DNA of 64,000 nt from Laburnicola sp. R22_1 (GCA_014281115.1 JACONQ010000001.1:496001-560000), one strand, 5' to 3'; shown: positions 20,836 through 33,211, counted from the stretch's first letter. Notes: generated from the sequence alone by a model not told the origin. Numbers and translations are program-made.

Positions 20836-22541
20836 ATGGGGCTCCAAAGCTTCATCCGCCATCTCATACAAAGTCCCGTACTCTTTTTCTACCAACTGCT
20901 GCAATGGATACTTGACCGAGTCCTATCGCCCACTCCACCGCCGCCGCACGCAGACCTCAAGCGGCCCAAGATCGCCATCATCGGAGCAGGTCTCACCGGC
21001 GTGTCAGCGGCTTCTCACTGCGTGGGCCATGGCTTTGACTGCCGTATCTTCGAAGCAGGTCCCAAGGAGAACCTGGGTGGTATTTGGAGCGTACGTGTGT
21101 GTACTCCACCATTTTTTGTCCTGTTGCTAAAGGTTGCAGCGAGTAAACAACACCTCCGGACTTCAGATCCACAGTATCATGTATCGCTTTCATCCGTCCG
21201 TCAAGTGGAGTCAAGGCTATCCCGACCGCCAGCAAATCGTCTCGCAAATCAGGAGCCTATGGCACCGCTATGACCTTGAAGACAAGACTACCTTCAATAC
21301 GCGCATCGAGAAGGTGTACAAAGATCCCCACGGCCGCTGGATCTTGAACGATCCGTCTCTCGGCCGCTTCGACGGAATCATAGCCGCCATTGGGACCTGC
21401 GGAGACCCAAAGATGCCTACTCTCCCGGGCCAAGAAAACTTCCAGGGCGAGATCTACCACTCGTCACAGCTCGACGGCAAGTCGGCAAAAGGCAAAAACG
21501 TAGCCATCATAGGCGGCGGTGCCTCCGCAGTCGAAGCCCTCGAATTCGTAGCCACCCAAGAGGCAGAGCACACCAACGTCCTCGCCCGCTCGGAGAAGTG
21601 GATCATCCCACGGAATCCCATCGTAAGAACCATCCACCCACAACCTCCACTACAACGGTATTAGCTAACTGTTTCCCTACCTTCAGATTGACGGACTCCT
21701 CGCCATGAACGTCCTCGGCTCCGAAACAATCATCTCCTGGATCCCCGAGAACATCCTCCGCCTCTTCTTCTACCGCGACCTCTACGACCTCTCCCCGCCC
21801 CGCAACTCAGGCAAAGGTCTCTTCACCGACACCCCCATGGTAAACGACAACGTACTCGACCTCGTCCGCTCCGGCCACGCCTCCTGGCTCCGCGGCGACA
21901 TCATCGGCTACGACCCCTCAGGCACCGGCCTCCGCTTCAAGAAGCGCGCCCAAGGCGTCCCCAAGGGCGGCCCCGGCTCCGAGCTCCTCATCGAAGCCGA
22001 TATCGTCATCATGGCCACGGGCTACAAGCGGCCCACGCTCTCCTTCCTCCCCGCCGAAGTCTTCACAGAACCCTACGACCCCCCAAACTGGTACCTGCAA
22101 GTCTTCCCGCCCGAACACCCGGACATCTGCTGCAACAACTGCACGTACGTCAACGCCATCGGCACCGTCGGAAACTACCACATCGGCATCTACACGCGCT
22201 TTCTCCTCATGTACCTCGTGGATCCCCTCGCGCGGCCCCGCACGTGGTGGATGAAGCGCTGGATCGATATGACGCGCTTTATCAAGGCCAAGGCGCCCGG
22301 GGGCGCGTTTGACTTTTTTACCTATTCGGAATTGATTTATTGGTTTTTGTTTACTATTGCGATTAATCCGTTTCGCTGGAAGTGGGCTGCTTTTGTGCTG
22401 TTTGGGTTGGGGAAGGATTTGCCGCTTAAGATGGTGGAGAGTGAAGATAGGGTGAGGGAGCGGATGGGGTTGAGGAGGGTGTGGGGGGATGAGAAAAATG
22501 GGGGGGTGAAGAGTGGGGGTGAGGTGGAGAATGGTTGGTAG
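20836..22541 (+). CDS. flavin-containing monooxygenase
   Basis: Three exons, 20836-21090, 21140-21622 and 21687-22541, 530 aa. A hydrophobic N-terminal helix (about residues 12-30) precedes the FAD-binding GAGLTG motif at residues 50-55. FQGEIYHSSQ fits the FMO signature FxGxxxH, VAIIGGGASAVEALE is the NAD(P)H-binding motif, and ATGYKRP is the C-terminal ATG motif of this flavoprotein class. The enzyme would use NADPH and O2 to oxygenate an unknown substrate, probably tethered to a membrane by its N-terminal helix and by hydrophobic C-terminal segments such as YWFLFTIAINPF. The C-terminal 30 codons are unusually G-rich and run into an 8-bp minisatellite just after the stop. Confidence 0.9.
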
Positions 22542-22555
22542 AGGTGTCTGCGCTG

Positions 22556-22713
22556 GTTGAGTAGTTAAGTGGTTGAGTGGTTGAGTGGTTGAGTGGTTAA
22601 GTGGTTAAGTGGTTAAGTGGTTAAGTGGTTAAGTGGTTAAGTGGTTAAGTGGTTAAGTAGTTGAGTGGTTGAGTGGTTGAGTGGTTGAGTGGTTGAGTGG
22701 TTGAGTGGTTGAG
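22556..22713. repeat. 8-bp minisatellite, about 20 copies of GTTRAGTG
   Basis: Tandem GTTGAGTG and GTTAAGTG units, with the two variants occurring in blocks (G-type, then a run of A-type, then G-type). It starts about 15 bp after the monooxygenase stop codon and so probably lies in its 3' UTR. Confidence 0.95.
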
Positions 22714-22815
22714 TTTCGTTGTGAGAGATGTTAACCTACCTAGTTCGAGTCCTCACAGGACATGGAGAGGGGTAACACAGGAGGTACTATGACCCTCTAC
22801 CTGACACGCAGTGTG
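22713..22815 (+). repeat. short interspersed repeat, copy C
   Basis: About 100 bp related to 40464-40572, 53687-53790 and 56491-56589. Shared landmarks are a TTCGTYGTG start, the GTTCGAGTCC block (matches a Pol III B box almost exactly in this copy), a CAGGAGGYACTATRACC block, and a CACRCAGTGTG end. It directly abuts the minisatellite. Confidence 0.6.
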
Positions 22816-23439
22816 CTGGTAGAGTGAGTGAGGTCCTGCAATGGGAGTACCGCTTATATGTTGGTGGGAAACTTGAGCGTGCATGTTAATTGTCGACGGG
22901 GAGGAAGGATGGTATATAATTAACAAATCATATACAATGAGAAGTCGAAGAATTCGCATGTGTATACTTCACTCTTATTCACAAACAAAACAAACTAAGA
23001 AGTCATGTTCCCATCATTCATCATATTATATCCTTCCGCGAATTCAGCAGCAACGGACAGCATGTGGAGACTTTATTTCCCAGACATGACAAGTATCGGT
23101 CGGCATCCTACCGACGTGTATATAAAACCCTAACCCTTTCGCCATTGTTCGATGTGCCAACCGACTCCTCCCCCAAGATGCCCAGATATCGAAATCGCCA
23201 AATCGGTATATCGCCATATCGCCGAACCCCATGAATCCATCCAGGTAAACGTAGCAGCCTAAGCGAATTATCTTCCTTCTTTCCTTTTCCCAGATAAATC
23301 ATAAATGACCATCTCCAGATAACCAGGTCAATATGAGCGGCACGCAAGACGCAAGCCAACGCCATCCAAGCGAGCGAGCACGACGACGTATCCAACCCAA
23401 CGCAAACCCAAGCACACAGTCCGTCTACCACACATTCAT

Positions 23440-24352
23440 TCACTTTCCCCCACTCCCACCGCGCGACCCCTTCGATGCCACCTTCTTCAACTTCGCGGGC
23501 GACACCGGGGGCGTACAAAGCACCCCCGACGCCTTCACGCCAACAGTCAACGCACCGCTGGTAACCATGTCAGCAAACCCCCTCAAGACGGCGACAGTAA
23601 CAGCAGGATTCTGCAACAACTCGTCGGTCGCCCGCTTGTCACACAGGATCTTGGGCAGTCTCGCTTGGATGTAGCGCACGATAGCGGAGCGCAAGTTGCC
23701 GTCATCGGCATCGTCATCTGGGCAGTTCGCGAAGATGGCAGCGGCTAAACCGAGGAGCACGAGCGGGTCGTGCGTGAAGTGGAGGCGGTCTATGAAGGCT
23801 GTTGCGGCGCGGGATTTTGTGGCCGAGATGCGGTACTGGGGGTAGGAGTTAGTTGGGAGGGGATTGGAGGTAGAAATGGAAACGGAAATGGGGGATGGGA
23901 ACGTACTTTGTCTGCGGCGATGAAGAGCCGGAGCAGCGTGTGCATGATGGATGCTTTCTCCATGGTAGTTTTGAGCGCGAAGGTGGTGAAGAGGGAGCCT
24001 GTGGTTGGGTTTTCGACGCCGTAGAGCGAGGTCAGGAGGGCTTCGGTGGTAGCTGCGTCTTCGGCTAGGTGGATGGCGTTGTTGATGCTCTCCTTTGGAG
24101 GGTTAGATGAAGTAGTTTTGTGGGACGGGAAGACGTACCTCGAATCCTGACTTGCAGGCGTTCTCAAAGAATTTAGATTGCAGGCATAGGCTTATATTCA
24201 CAGTCAGTAGTAAACAGAGGAAATGTGGAGGAGGGAACGTACACCCACTTGTGGACATTGAAGGTCTTGTCTCCGGCAGTCACGACGAAGTCGCTGTACT
24301 CGCCCGTCTGCCACAGCCTTGATCTTGTCAGCCAAGAGTCTTTGGAATTCAT
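23440..24352 (-). CDS. BTB/POZ domain protein, 247 aa
   Basis: Four exons, 24352-24243, 24190-24139, 24092-23907 and 23835-23440, close in frame. The protein opens MNSKDSWLTRSRLWQTGEYS and runs straight into the BTB core (SDFVVTAGDKTFNVHKWVLC, LQSKFFENACKSGFEESINN, IHLAEDAATTEALLTSLYG). This is the usual fungal start, where GEYSDF lies 20-30 residues from the N-terminus. The C-terminal half is helical with a Lys/Gly-rich tail. A protein-interaction role is likely and the partner unknown. Its first exon overlaps a possible 3' exon of the upstream gene in another frame (see findings). Confidence 0.78.
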
Positions 24353-24521
24353 CGGAGCGCTCGTACCTCGTTGTCATGGTACCAGGTACTATGCAACTAG
24401 CGAAATGCTGCTGCTCGCGATATCCATGCTTGAGCATGTAGAAGTCCTCGCGTTGGAAAGCGACATTGCTAGGTAGAACATCCTTAGCACTTGCACCATG
24501 TCCGCGACACGTGTTCCAAAC

Positions 24522-24929
24522 TTACAATGGCATTTCGTATACCGCAAGAGCATTAGTGCCCAAGCTCTTCAGAGTGAGAACAAATGACTGCGCAAGTCCA
24601 GGTGACACAAACTCCATGTCGATCTGATGTTCCAGAAAGAGAATCGAAACCTTCTTGCACGTCTTGTAGCGGTGGCACACGGCGAGCGCGGAAGTCGCTT
24701 CGAAGTAGACGGACTTGTCGTCGAGGAGTTGAGCGATGACAGCCTCAGTCTCTTCTAGCACGTACAACAAGCCAAACTGGGAATTGGTTCGGTCGAGCTG
24801 CATGGCGCATTCTCCGACAGAGGCGAAGTCACCTTGGACAAAGGCTTCCAATGGCCAGACAGTAGGCGAGTGCCCATATGGGGCAAGGTCGACCATGGGC
24901 GCCATCGTAGCTGATCGCAAGGTGGGCAT
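24522..24929 (-). CDS. hypothetical protein, 135 aa (3' end uncertain)
   Basis: Starts MPTLRSATMAPMVDLAPYG at 24929 and can stop at 24522 (TAA). The same TAA lies inside a perfect GTAAGT donor at 24525-24520. Splicing 24469-24525 would extend it to 24204 (222 aa), overlapping the first exon of the BTB gene in a different frame. The protein has ordered segments (FGLLYVLEETEAVIAQLLDD, KTCKKVSILFLEHQIDMEF) but no known domain that I recognise. Confidence 0.55.
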   Translation of the reverse strand: MPTLRSATMAPMVDLAPYGHSPTVWPLEAFVQGDFASVGECAMQLDRTNSQFGLLYVLEETEAVIAQLLDDKSVYFEATSALAVCHRYKTCKKVSILFLEHQIDMEFVSPGLAQSFVLTLKSLGTNALAVYEMPL

Positions 24930-25685
24930 GTTTCGGTCAGTTCGTGACAGGATGTAGATGATGAAGAGGTCGGTTGAAAGAGAGGGAAGAAGAGACTGTC
25001 GAAAAATAGCAGGAAAGTGAGAAATATATGTAGTTGACGCAGAAGACGACGAGTTAACTACTACTGTACTACACCAAAACAACAAAACCCACCAGTCCAC
25101 CTTTAAGCCTCATCTCGCTTAGTCCACTACCCACCAGCGGTGAGCGTCCTATAAGACAGTGAACGGTGAAGGTGAAGATGAAGAGGAACCCTTATTTGAA
25201 GACCTGTTTGAGACGGCACCTGCATGACGTAGGTGAAAGTTAGAGTGAGGTGAACAAGCTACCTAAAACGTTCCTGCTATATTAAGTAGTAGCTCCCGGG
25301 CTGTTGTATCGCACGTGCCGTCGTGAAGCTGGCAGGTGCGAATGGCAACCTCCGTGCCTTCCTAAAAGTTTACACTCACCGAACTGAAAAGCAACACGAC
25401 ACTCTCACCCCCCCATCACAACAACCTCCCACACACAAACAAACACCCCATTCACGCCCCGCACCCAAAACCAATAGTAGTAGTACCTCAAGATTCCATA
25501 CATCACAATCAAAAACTCCATCAAATCCATAGAAGAAGCTATTTAAGCACTAGGGTAAAAGCGTACTAATACACGTATACACCACCCAGCAAAAACTCCC
25601 AACACCTCCGACCTCAACATTCCACGCCTAACAAAAAGAACAGAAAACTCCCACAAACGCCCACACACCCCCTCCACACCCGTCT
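24930..25685. other. intergenic region
   Basis: Promoter side of the hypothetical gene and 3' flank of the zinc-cluster gene. C/A-rich near 25400-25680. No gene supported. Confidence 0.4.
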
Positions 25686-28165
25686 TCACGCAAACCCATA
25701 GATTCCCCCCTGTTCCTGAAACTTCAACTGATAATCTCTCAAATCCGCCCAATGCCTCAACTCCGCTTCCTCATCCACCTAAAAACGGCTAATTAGTACC
25801 ATCACCAAGCATGCATTCATTCCTCCTCACACAAGGGCAAAAAACTCACCGGACAAGAACTCGGATCCGCGCCCTCAGGACTCACGCGCTCCAGCTTACT
25901 CAGCACATCGAGGAACTTGTACAGATACTCCTGATGCTGGAGTGCAACCGAGCCCTTGCGCTCTTTCGGAATTTCGAGCAGCGTACTCGCAATGGAGCGG
26001 ATTTTCTGCGTCTTAGAGAGACGTTAGTACGGATTCAAGAACGCGAGACCAACACAAAGGTGGATACTTACGAACGAGTCGCCATTCGGCTCCATGTTGA
26101 CCATGTCAATGCTGCCGAGCACAATCAGGAGGTCCTTGACGACCTGCTCCCTCTCTTCGCTCATGCGCTTTTCCAGTTCCTCCGCGTCGACCGACGAATT
26201 GGAGACTAATCTGTCTAGCCCTGACACCGGGGCACCCGGTGAGCTCTGCATCGCGTGCTGCATCTGTCCTTTAGAATGCTTCTCTAACAGCGCAAAGTAC
26301 TTTTCCACGATATAGGATCGGATACTTAGGTGCGAAGCGTAAATATTCGCTTTCTGGATCTCATACTGCACGGCACGACGTGCTTCCTGGGATCCAGCGT
26401 TATTCGGTGCGTCGAGCATCGGATCGCGCCTCCCAATGTATTCCGGCATAGGGGGATAGTAGGGCTGGCGTCGCTGGCCAAAGCGTCCGTTTTGGCTATC
26501 TTTGTTATGCACTTGGAGGACGGGAGGAAGGTTGCCGAGCACTTCTTTGCAGCGTTGGAGACACTGGTCTAGCATACGTTGCTGTCGGCCCCAGTCGAAG
26601 AGTTCATCGATCCCGTATGCCATTTCGCAGATTGATAAAGCGGCGTAGGAGTTGTAGATGCGCACGTTGATATTGAAGCCTGTGACTTCTGGGATTATGC
26701 CGAGGGGCTGCTGAAGGATCTCGTGTGGGTAGATGCATGCATCGTCCACTTCCAGCGGCAAGGGAGGAAGGTGTTCAGTCGGGGTCGAAGGTAGCATAGT
26801 CAGTTCACCAAACGACGCTCCCAGCTGTTGCATGTTCCTGGTCTGATTTAGCAAATCAAGCATACCGTCGAACTGACTGCGCTTACCGCACGCCCACGAA
26901 AAGCGTATAGAAGACCCTTCGCCCAATCTGTTCAGTGATCATATCCAGCTTCAGCTCCCGCGATCCATCGAATTTGGGCCCAAACGATCCCGATGCCTCT
27001 GGTAGCCCGCCAAGGTAAGTATATCCCTGGTCATGCGTCTTATGTAGTCCCAACGAGCGTAGAATCGTCAAGCACTCGCCAAAGTATAACCGCAACTGGC
27101 GCCATCGGAAAGTATATGCCCCGGTCAGTCCAAGGAAGTAACTCGTGCACGCATCATAGACGTTCAGGTTCGGCTTGTCCAGGTAGCCCACTCCTCGTGC
27201 CTGGGCGCACACCTCCCGACACTTGTCAACGAGCGAAAGATGGGACGGGTAGTAGTCTCGCGTCTGCTGCTTAAGATGCAGCCTCGGTTTGCGCGGAAAC
27301 GAAGCCACCAGGGACGCGATCATGGAAGCGAGCAAAGCTAGGAAGCCCGGATTCTCGCAGTCTTCCCGGCTAGCCCATGCTTCTCTAAATGATGGTTCGT
27401 GCGGGAAGGGACATAGCGGATGTATGTAGGTGAAGAAGTCGTCTATGAGGTTGTTCATGATGGGGAGGGAGCATATCGATTCGGCAGAGAGCTGGGGCGG
27501 CGGTAGCGAAGAGAGCTGGGCGAGGGCATGCGCAGCATTGGTGGGCGACGCCGGGTGGGCGTGTCGTGGGTCCATGTCTCCATCGTCTATGCGGCGCTTC
27601 TTCTTGATGGCTTCGGCATGGCGGTTGGGAGGGCCGCGCCGTCGGCTTGGGCGTTCGAAGGTGCATGGGATGTCGAGGGCGGCGCAAGCTCTGCACGGCG
27701 GCCCTGATTCATCGCACTGCACAGCGGGTGTCAGCGAGGCTGCTGGAGGCGAGTCGCAGAGCGGAGCATTACCTTGACCTTGCGGACACTGCACGAGTCG
27801 CAGGCCTTGCGCAGTCGATTCGGCTTCGGCGCGCCGTCCTGCTGCTGGCCAGGAGCATATGCGGCATAGCCATCGTGTGTCCTGGGGGGACTCACGCCGT
27901 GGTCCGGCGGCGTCCCCAGGCTTCGCTGGTCGGCTCCCAGGGCATTGTTCGCCTGTTGCTGCAGCACGTCGTTCAGGCTCTCGATCTTGGGATAGAGGCT
28001 CTGCGCATTGTGATACTGCAGGCGCTGCGGATGCTGCTGCGGATGCTGCTGCTGCTGCGGCCCCGTGTCCAACAGCGGGTTCGAGGCCTGCGGCGGGGCA
28101 GCATAAATGGGCGTGTAGTGGGCGTCTTCGGTTCCCGGGGGCGGAGGATACTGGTGCTGCGACAT
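25686..28165 (-). CDS. Zn(II)2Cys6 transcription factor
   Basis: Five exons, 28165-27773, 27716-26887, 26837-26072, 26011-25850 and 25778-25686, close in frame as 747 aa. A Gln/Pro-rich N-terminus precedes the binuclear zinc cluster C-X2-C-X6-C-X6-C-X2-C-X6-C at Cys122, 125, 132, 139, 142 and 149; the first intron splits the cluster between the second and third Cys. A basic linker (RPSRRRGPPNRHAEAIKKKR) follows, then the fungal_trans middle homology region (FFTYIHPLCPFPHEPSF, YFLGLTGAYTFRWRQL, EQIGRRVFYTLFVG). It should be a nuclear DNA-binding regulator. The family recurs across Pezizomycotina and I give it no named pathway. The acceptors for introns 2 and 3 were chosen by frame. Confidence 0.9.
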
Positions 28166-29077
28166 GGCTGCGCGGGCGCGGGACCGATGATCTACCGTGA
28201 GTGTACTCGCGTGCAGAGCGCGACTCCACGGCCGGATCGACTACTTTCACCTAGTGGAGACGAAGCGAGGGTCAGGGCGTCGACCAGGTAGTGCAACCGT
28301 CAAAGGCGTCCGCGATGCCTACTATGCGACCCACGGAAGGTTGCCCGAGTGCTTGCAAACTGACCTAACTGACCGCGGACGTGTGGTTGTCACGGGATAC
28401 GAAGGAGCATCGGAGCCTGCCTACCATGAGGAAGACAAACACACGGCGAAGGCACGACAAGTGAAATGTCGTCTGTCGCAGCAGCTTCTCGGACGGTACG
28501 GTAACATTGATGGTCCATGCCCATAAATCCATGTGCCGTATGGACGTCACCCTGTGAAATCTCTTCCTCTATTCAATGCGCCCGTGTCCTTTCATGTGCT
28601 CGAGCTCGAAAGAGCCTCTCAAACAACGAATTTTGAACATGCACCCGGACCTCTACCGCATCCTACGCTGCGAAATGCAGTAAACAGCTCTACTGACCAA
28701 TAATATATCATGCTGTGACCAATCATGCACATCACGGAGGTGAATGTTCCGATCCATCCCTCCCGTTCGTGACACTTGTCGCCGGCATCCACGCACCGCA
28801 ACAGTTCGAAATACTACCAAAGATTCGTTTTATTCGTGGATATTGACATCATGTACGCCCGCTAACGATTTCAAGTGGGGAATCTACACCGTACACTCCT
28901 ACTATAAGACGCCTATAAACCTGAAACTCCTCCCATCCATGTTCTTTTACATTGCCCAACGACTCCAAAACCCTTCATTTTGATCTTTACATACTTAGCA
29001 TACACCGCCAGCAAAGAGGCTCCGTATGGTCTGTGGGTGCAATGCGCGACCGGGGATACCCTTGGAACCAACATCCC
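28166..29077. other. intergenic region
   Basis: Promoter of the zinc-cluster gene and 3' flank of the F-box-like gene. No supported gene, repeat or RNA. Confidence 0.5.
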
Positions 29078-31030
29078 TTAAATATCTGAGTCGTCACTCG
29101 ATGGCGTGTCCCTCGTAGGCGGCCGCGAAGACTTGGAAAGCGAAAAATCTAGAATCTCGCTCTTGGGCCCGGCGTCGACAAACTTGCGCAGGCACCAGCC
29201 GATTTGCACCGCTGTGAAGGACTCATTGCCAAGCGGATCCATTTGCTTACCCTTGACAAAGATGATCTGATTCTGGCTGTCTTCCCGATCATACACTTTG
29301 TCTGAGGAGCCCCACGCGATGATGGCTAGCTTGGATGCGCGCTTCTGCTCCGCCGCATGCTTCGAAGAGCGTTCGAACCCTTGCTGAGCGAGACCTTGCA
29401 GCAGATGCTCGTAGACTTTGCGAGGGAGTTGGGTGGAGGAGGGATTGTTATTCGGCCATGTCGTTATATTCAGCGTCACTAGATGAGGCAACTCGCCGAG
29501 GCAGTTCTGTTGACGTCGAGATTAGTATTTCAGGTGAAGCCAAACGAGAGACAATTGAATCTGCAGGTGCGCGCGCGAACACGTGATGTTCTTACCTCAA
29601 AATTGATGAACGAGTCTTGCTTGGACCGTATTACGCTGACTGACGGGAATGCGACGGATATCTGCTCTAGTAACGGGCAGTCATGACAGATTTGCGAGAA
29701 AGAAGTGTAATCATAGACCAATTCGTCGTCGCACCCTTCCGGGATGCGGCTTGCATGAACCTAAAGCGGCGTAAGTAAGTATTCGTGAACCATTTGTGAG
29801 GATACGTACGTTCAGTTGCTTCAGGGTCTTCCCATGTCGAACGATGCCAGCCGCTGCCGGTAAGCTCTTAGCATATGTGAGGTCGATCGTCAACGTCTTG
29901 ATGCCGGAAACCAAGCACATGAAACCATCCAGTGCCCCGAGCCCGTCATTCTCGTGGTTGTCGTCATGTTTGAATTCCAGCGTGTCGAGCTTCTCGGGGA
30001 GCTTGGTGCTCTTGCTCAGCTCTGCAAACAACGCGTCGGCACCTGCACAAGCGAAGATTCGGATCGACTTGACAGATCGGAAATCGATAAACTTGCAGTA
30101 TGTGCTAGCTGCGTATCGCAGATTTATCTTTTGTAAAGTGATCTCCTTCAGAGCGAGCGGAGTACACTTTTCAAACGGTTGCAGATGGCTGAACATGGTC
30201 GACGTAATGAGACCTGGCGCCGTGCTTGAATCGTTAAGCTCACGGTTCGGTATCGGCGACTCGCTCTCCTCGAAGCTCGCGTGTAATGTAATCTTCTCGA
30301 CCTTCTTTGAGTTCTTCACCAGCAGATGACAATAATCCAACACTTCGCGACTATCTGGATACAAGCCCAGTTTGTTCACATTCTCGAACACTTTCTCCAA
30401 ATCGGGTATCTTCTTGATCTCCTCCAGGACATCCTTGTCGAGCGCAATGCCTTCGAGCCACTTCATGCGCTTCTGCTTCTTGTACAATAGCACCAAGTTG
30501 TCGCCGGAGAACGGCGACCACGGATGCCACGAGAACTTCTCCAGAATGTTCTCCGGCAGTAGTTCCAATATCATCCTTATCGCAAAGTGGGCCTGCTGCA
30601 GCTGATTGCATTTGTCCAGCACGTCGGCGAGATAAAGATCGAGCTTGCGGACATGCGGGAGGCCAATGTTCTTAGGGCTCAAGAAGGCGCCTAACCGTGT
30701 ATCGCTCGAGGCGCCGACGTCAAGAGTAACCTCGTAGTAGAGTTGGCGGACCGCGATCTCGTGGAGTTGTTTGCATACGAGGCACACGTTTCGAAGGTCG
30801 GTGGGACGGACGACCTGCGGCTCTTGTATTAGCTTCTTTGTAGCATATGGTTGGCCATATGGACATGCACATCGCTGTACAGAAATGGATCCGCGTGCCG
30901 GCTCGTGCTCCTCATTTTACAGCGGGAGCTCACCACAACGTGGCGTCTGACGCTCTTGTCTACTTACATGATCTACAATGAGTGTCTTGATGTCGGTGGA
31001 AAGGTCCATGAAGCTGAGCTTGGGCGCCAT
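29078..31030 (-). CDS. F-box-like protein, 553 aa
   Basis: Four exons, 31030-30968, 30814-29810, 29760-29596 and 29506-29078. The junction of exons 1 and 2 gives FMDLSTDIKTLIVDH-VVRPTDLRNVCLVCKQL, an F-box-type N-terminus (LPxD...I...L...DL...LV...). The remainder alternates Leu-rich segments (LDLYLADVLDK, LDTLEFKHDD, LVTLNITTWP) as in fungal F-box/LRR-like proteins. It may be a substrate adaptor for an SCF ubiquitin ligase. The acidic C-terminus ends in PSSDDSDI. Intron 1 is long for this locus (153 nt), so a small extra exon cannot be excluded. Confidence 0.78.
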
Positions 31031-31970
31031 ATTGCTAAACGTTGGGCGCAAGGCAGAAGTGTATGCCTACAGTCTCCGACCGTCAGCCTCCATTCGATCT
31101 GCCATGTATCAAGTATCATGCGGAAGCTCACCTCTAGTATGTTCCTACGCTGTCTGGATATTCTTAAGCTGGCACTGTGCGGCTAGCGGTGGTTGAACGG
31201 GAAACCAGAGCACCCAGTGCGATCGTGAGGAAGCGGACGGCAGGCTGACGATTCTTAAAGCCGTGGCAATAAGGTGATCAATGTCGGATAGGTAGATGTC
31301 GCATGTGGCGACTGCGTCGTTGCCTTGTTGACTGGTGCGACAAGAGAGTGGAGGGACAAGGCGCGGGCCACGAAGATCCACGCTGGTTGAGCCAAAGAAA
31401 CATGACCAGCAAGCACCTCCAGCCTCACATGCCGCGCCTGGACCCCACTTGGCCCAAGCAATCCACCATCAGCCACATGGACTCCAGCGCGCCGCGAGCT
31501 GCTGTGTTCCCCTGTTATTGGAGAGTTGCCTACATGGGCCCTGCAACCCTCTACAAAGGTGGTAGCAATCAAAGAAACGTGCTGCACCGCCACATACGAG
31601 GCGTCGCTGTTGTGGGGTTCGGTGGGTTGGTCTTGGCGCCGTGCCCCACGTGACGATTGGTAAGCTGGAGCTGGAGCTGGAGCCCTGGACCCAGGCCTCA
31701 ACCTTGGAACACTACCGTCGTCAGCCATTATTGGTTGGCACGCTGCATCAGCATCAGCACGTACAGGCAACGTCTGCTTGTCACATCACAACTTGCATCA
31801 GCCAAATTTTAGGCAACCGTTCAGCCGCGCCGCCGCAGTACAACCAATGGACTCCATCACCAATTTAACTTGTGTATTACATAATATTCCTACACTTCTA
31901 CAGTGTCATGAGCCGCTCTCTACACGCTCCTTCGAATTCCATTAGCAGGCTGCCAATATGCTCATAACAA
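31031..31970. other. intergenic region
   Basis: Promoter of the F-box-like gene and 3' flank of the hydrolase gene. A 171-codon minus ORF (31255-31770) looks like a chance ORF, with no domain, and is not called. Confidence 0.4.
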
Positions 31971-32804
31971 TTACTCAACCCATTTCTTGAAAATCGGAAT
32001 GCAATGACTCAAAACCTCTTTCGGACGAGTAATGAACGGGCAATGCGACGAGCCCGCCATTTCCACCACCTCCCACTCCACGCCACACGCTTCTAGCCAC
32101 GGTGTCTGCGTCAACTCTGCGGGGAGGCAATTATCAGCCATCGTCTTCAGATAAGCCCTCCGACCATCAAATGCCGACTCCGCCCATGCCGGCGGCGCTG
32201 CAGGAGTTTCCAATGCATGGAGCGAGTGTGGTATCATTCCCTTCTCCATATCGGACTGTATCGACGGGTCTCCATCGTTGTACAGAGTCTCCATGGCTGG
32301 TGAAATTACTGCCACTCCCTTGCGAGGCTGCGTTGGGGACGGTTAGTTTCATTCGGTATGTCAGGTTTGCTTGTGTCTTACGGTATCCTGCTTGATGAAA
32401 GGTGGGTAAGCGCCTCCAACCGCTTCCAACAAGGTCTTGCCTTCATGAATGATGTTTCCGGCCAGGTACAACAGTCCAATAACACCACCTTTCTTGCCGG
32501 CAGCCGAACGCGAGCTTTTGCTCAAGCCCCCTGCTGCGCCTCCGCCGACGACGCCTCCATACGAGTGAGTGAAGACAATGACATCTTTGCCCTCATCAAG
32601 AAGTGGAAACAGGACCTTGTTGCGAGTATGTTCCGAATCTTCGGCTGCCGTTACCTTCTCAGGGTCCCGGGGGTTCAACGAAGGAGCGCGTGCGTAGACC
32701 GTAGGGTAGCCCTCATCGTTGAAGAGACCAGCGAGAGTATCGAAACAAGACGGGTCAGCAAAAGCGCCCGCGAAGAAGACGACCGTGGGAAGCGCGTTGG
32801 CCAT
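31971..32804 (-). CDS. alpha/beta hydrolase
   Basis: Two exons, 32804-32382 and 32327-31971, 259 aa. Features of the AB_hydrolase superfamily: N-terminal PTVVFFAGAFADPSCFDTL (oxyanion-strand region), nucleophile elbow HSYGG with Ser81, and a C-terminal His in AGSSHCPF. An acidic residue such as the Asp in ADNCLP could complete the triad. It is of the short cytosolic type with no signal peptide. The substrate is unknown; related proteins are esterases or hydrolases of secondary metabolites. The start at 32804 was chosen because MANALPTVVFF begins the fold directly. Confidence 0.87.
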
Positions 32805-33211
32805 GGTGAGACCGCACAACAGGGGAGAAGAAGAGTTCACATTTATCTGGTCTGTCAGTAAGCTGACAGTTAATACCACTATATAAAAGCTTAGTGAGAC
32901 TTACCAATAAACAAAACAAGTAAGAAATGCCGGTCATTCATGCATTTCTAAACTTCTGCGCCGCACCCAAGATACGTAGCCCCGCACCCCTCAACTGACC
33001 AATCCCTACCCGCTTCGCAGACCAAAACGCTGCTTTGGTAATCTTCCTACTTAAAGAGATAGCCGGACGGCATAAATTTTTTTCGTTGTTCCCAGGACCT
33101 TCGTCCAACCAACGCGATCTTGAACGTCGTGGAAATTTCCTAGTCAAATGGCAGTCTCGATTCCCATGCAGCGTAAAGTTGAAGTTCCTTCTTTTAGAAC
33201 GACCTTGGAAG
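32805..33211. other. intergenic region
   Basis: Divergent spacer between the hydrolase gene and the rhodopsin-like fragment. Nothing recognised. Confidence 0.4.

Larger units (their letters stand above)
22542..23439. other. intergenic region with minisatellite and interspersed repeat
   Basis: Holds the 8-bp minisatellite (22556-22713) and copy C of the short interspersed repeat (22713-22815). Beyond 22815 it is AT-rich with no supported gene. Confidence 0.6.

Noticed and set aside
27647..28291. 214-codon plus-strand ORF opposite the zinc-cluster gene start
   Set aside because: Antisense shadow; the opposite strand encodes the intact zinc cluster.
31255..31770. 171-codon minus-strand ORF between the F-box-like and hydrolase genes
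   Set aside because: Composition and sequence look like a chance ORF; no domain, and no neighbouring exon completes a plausible gene.
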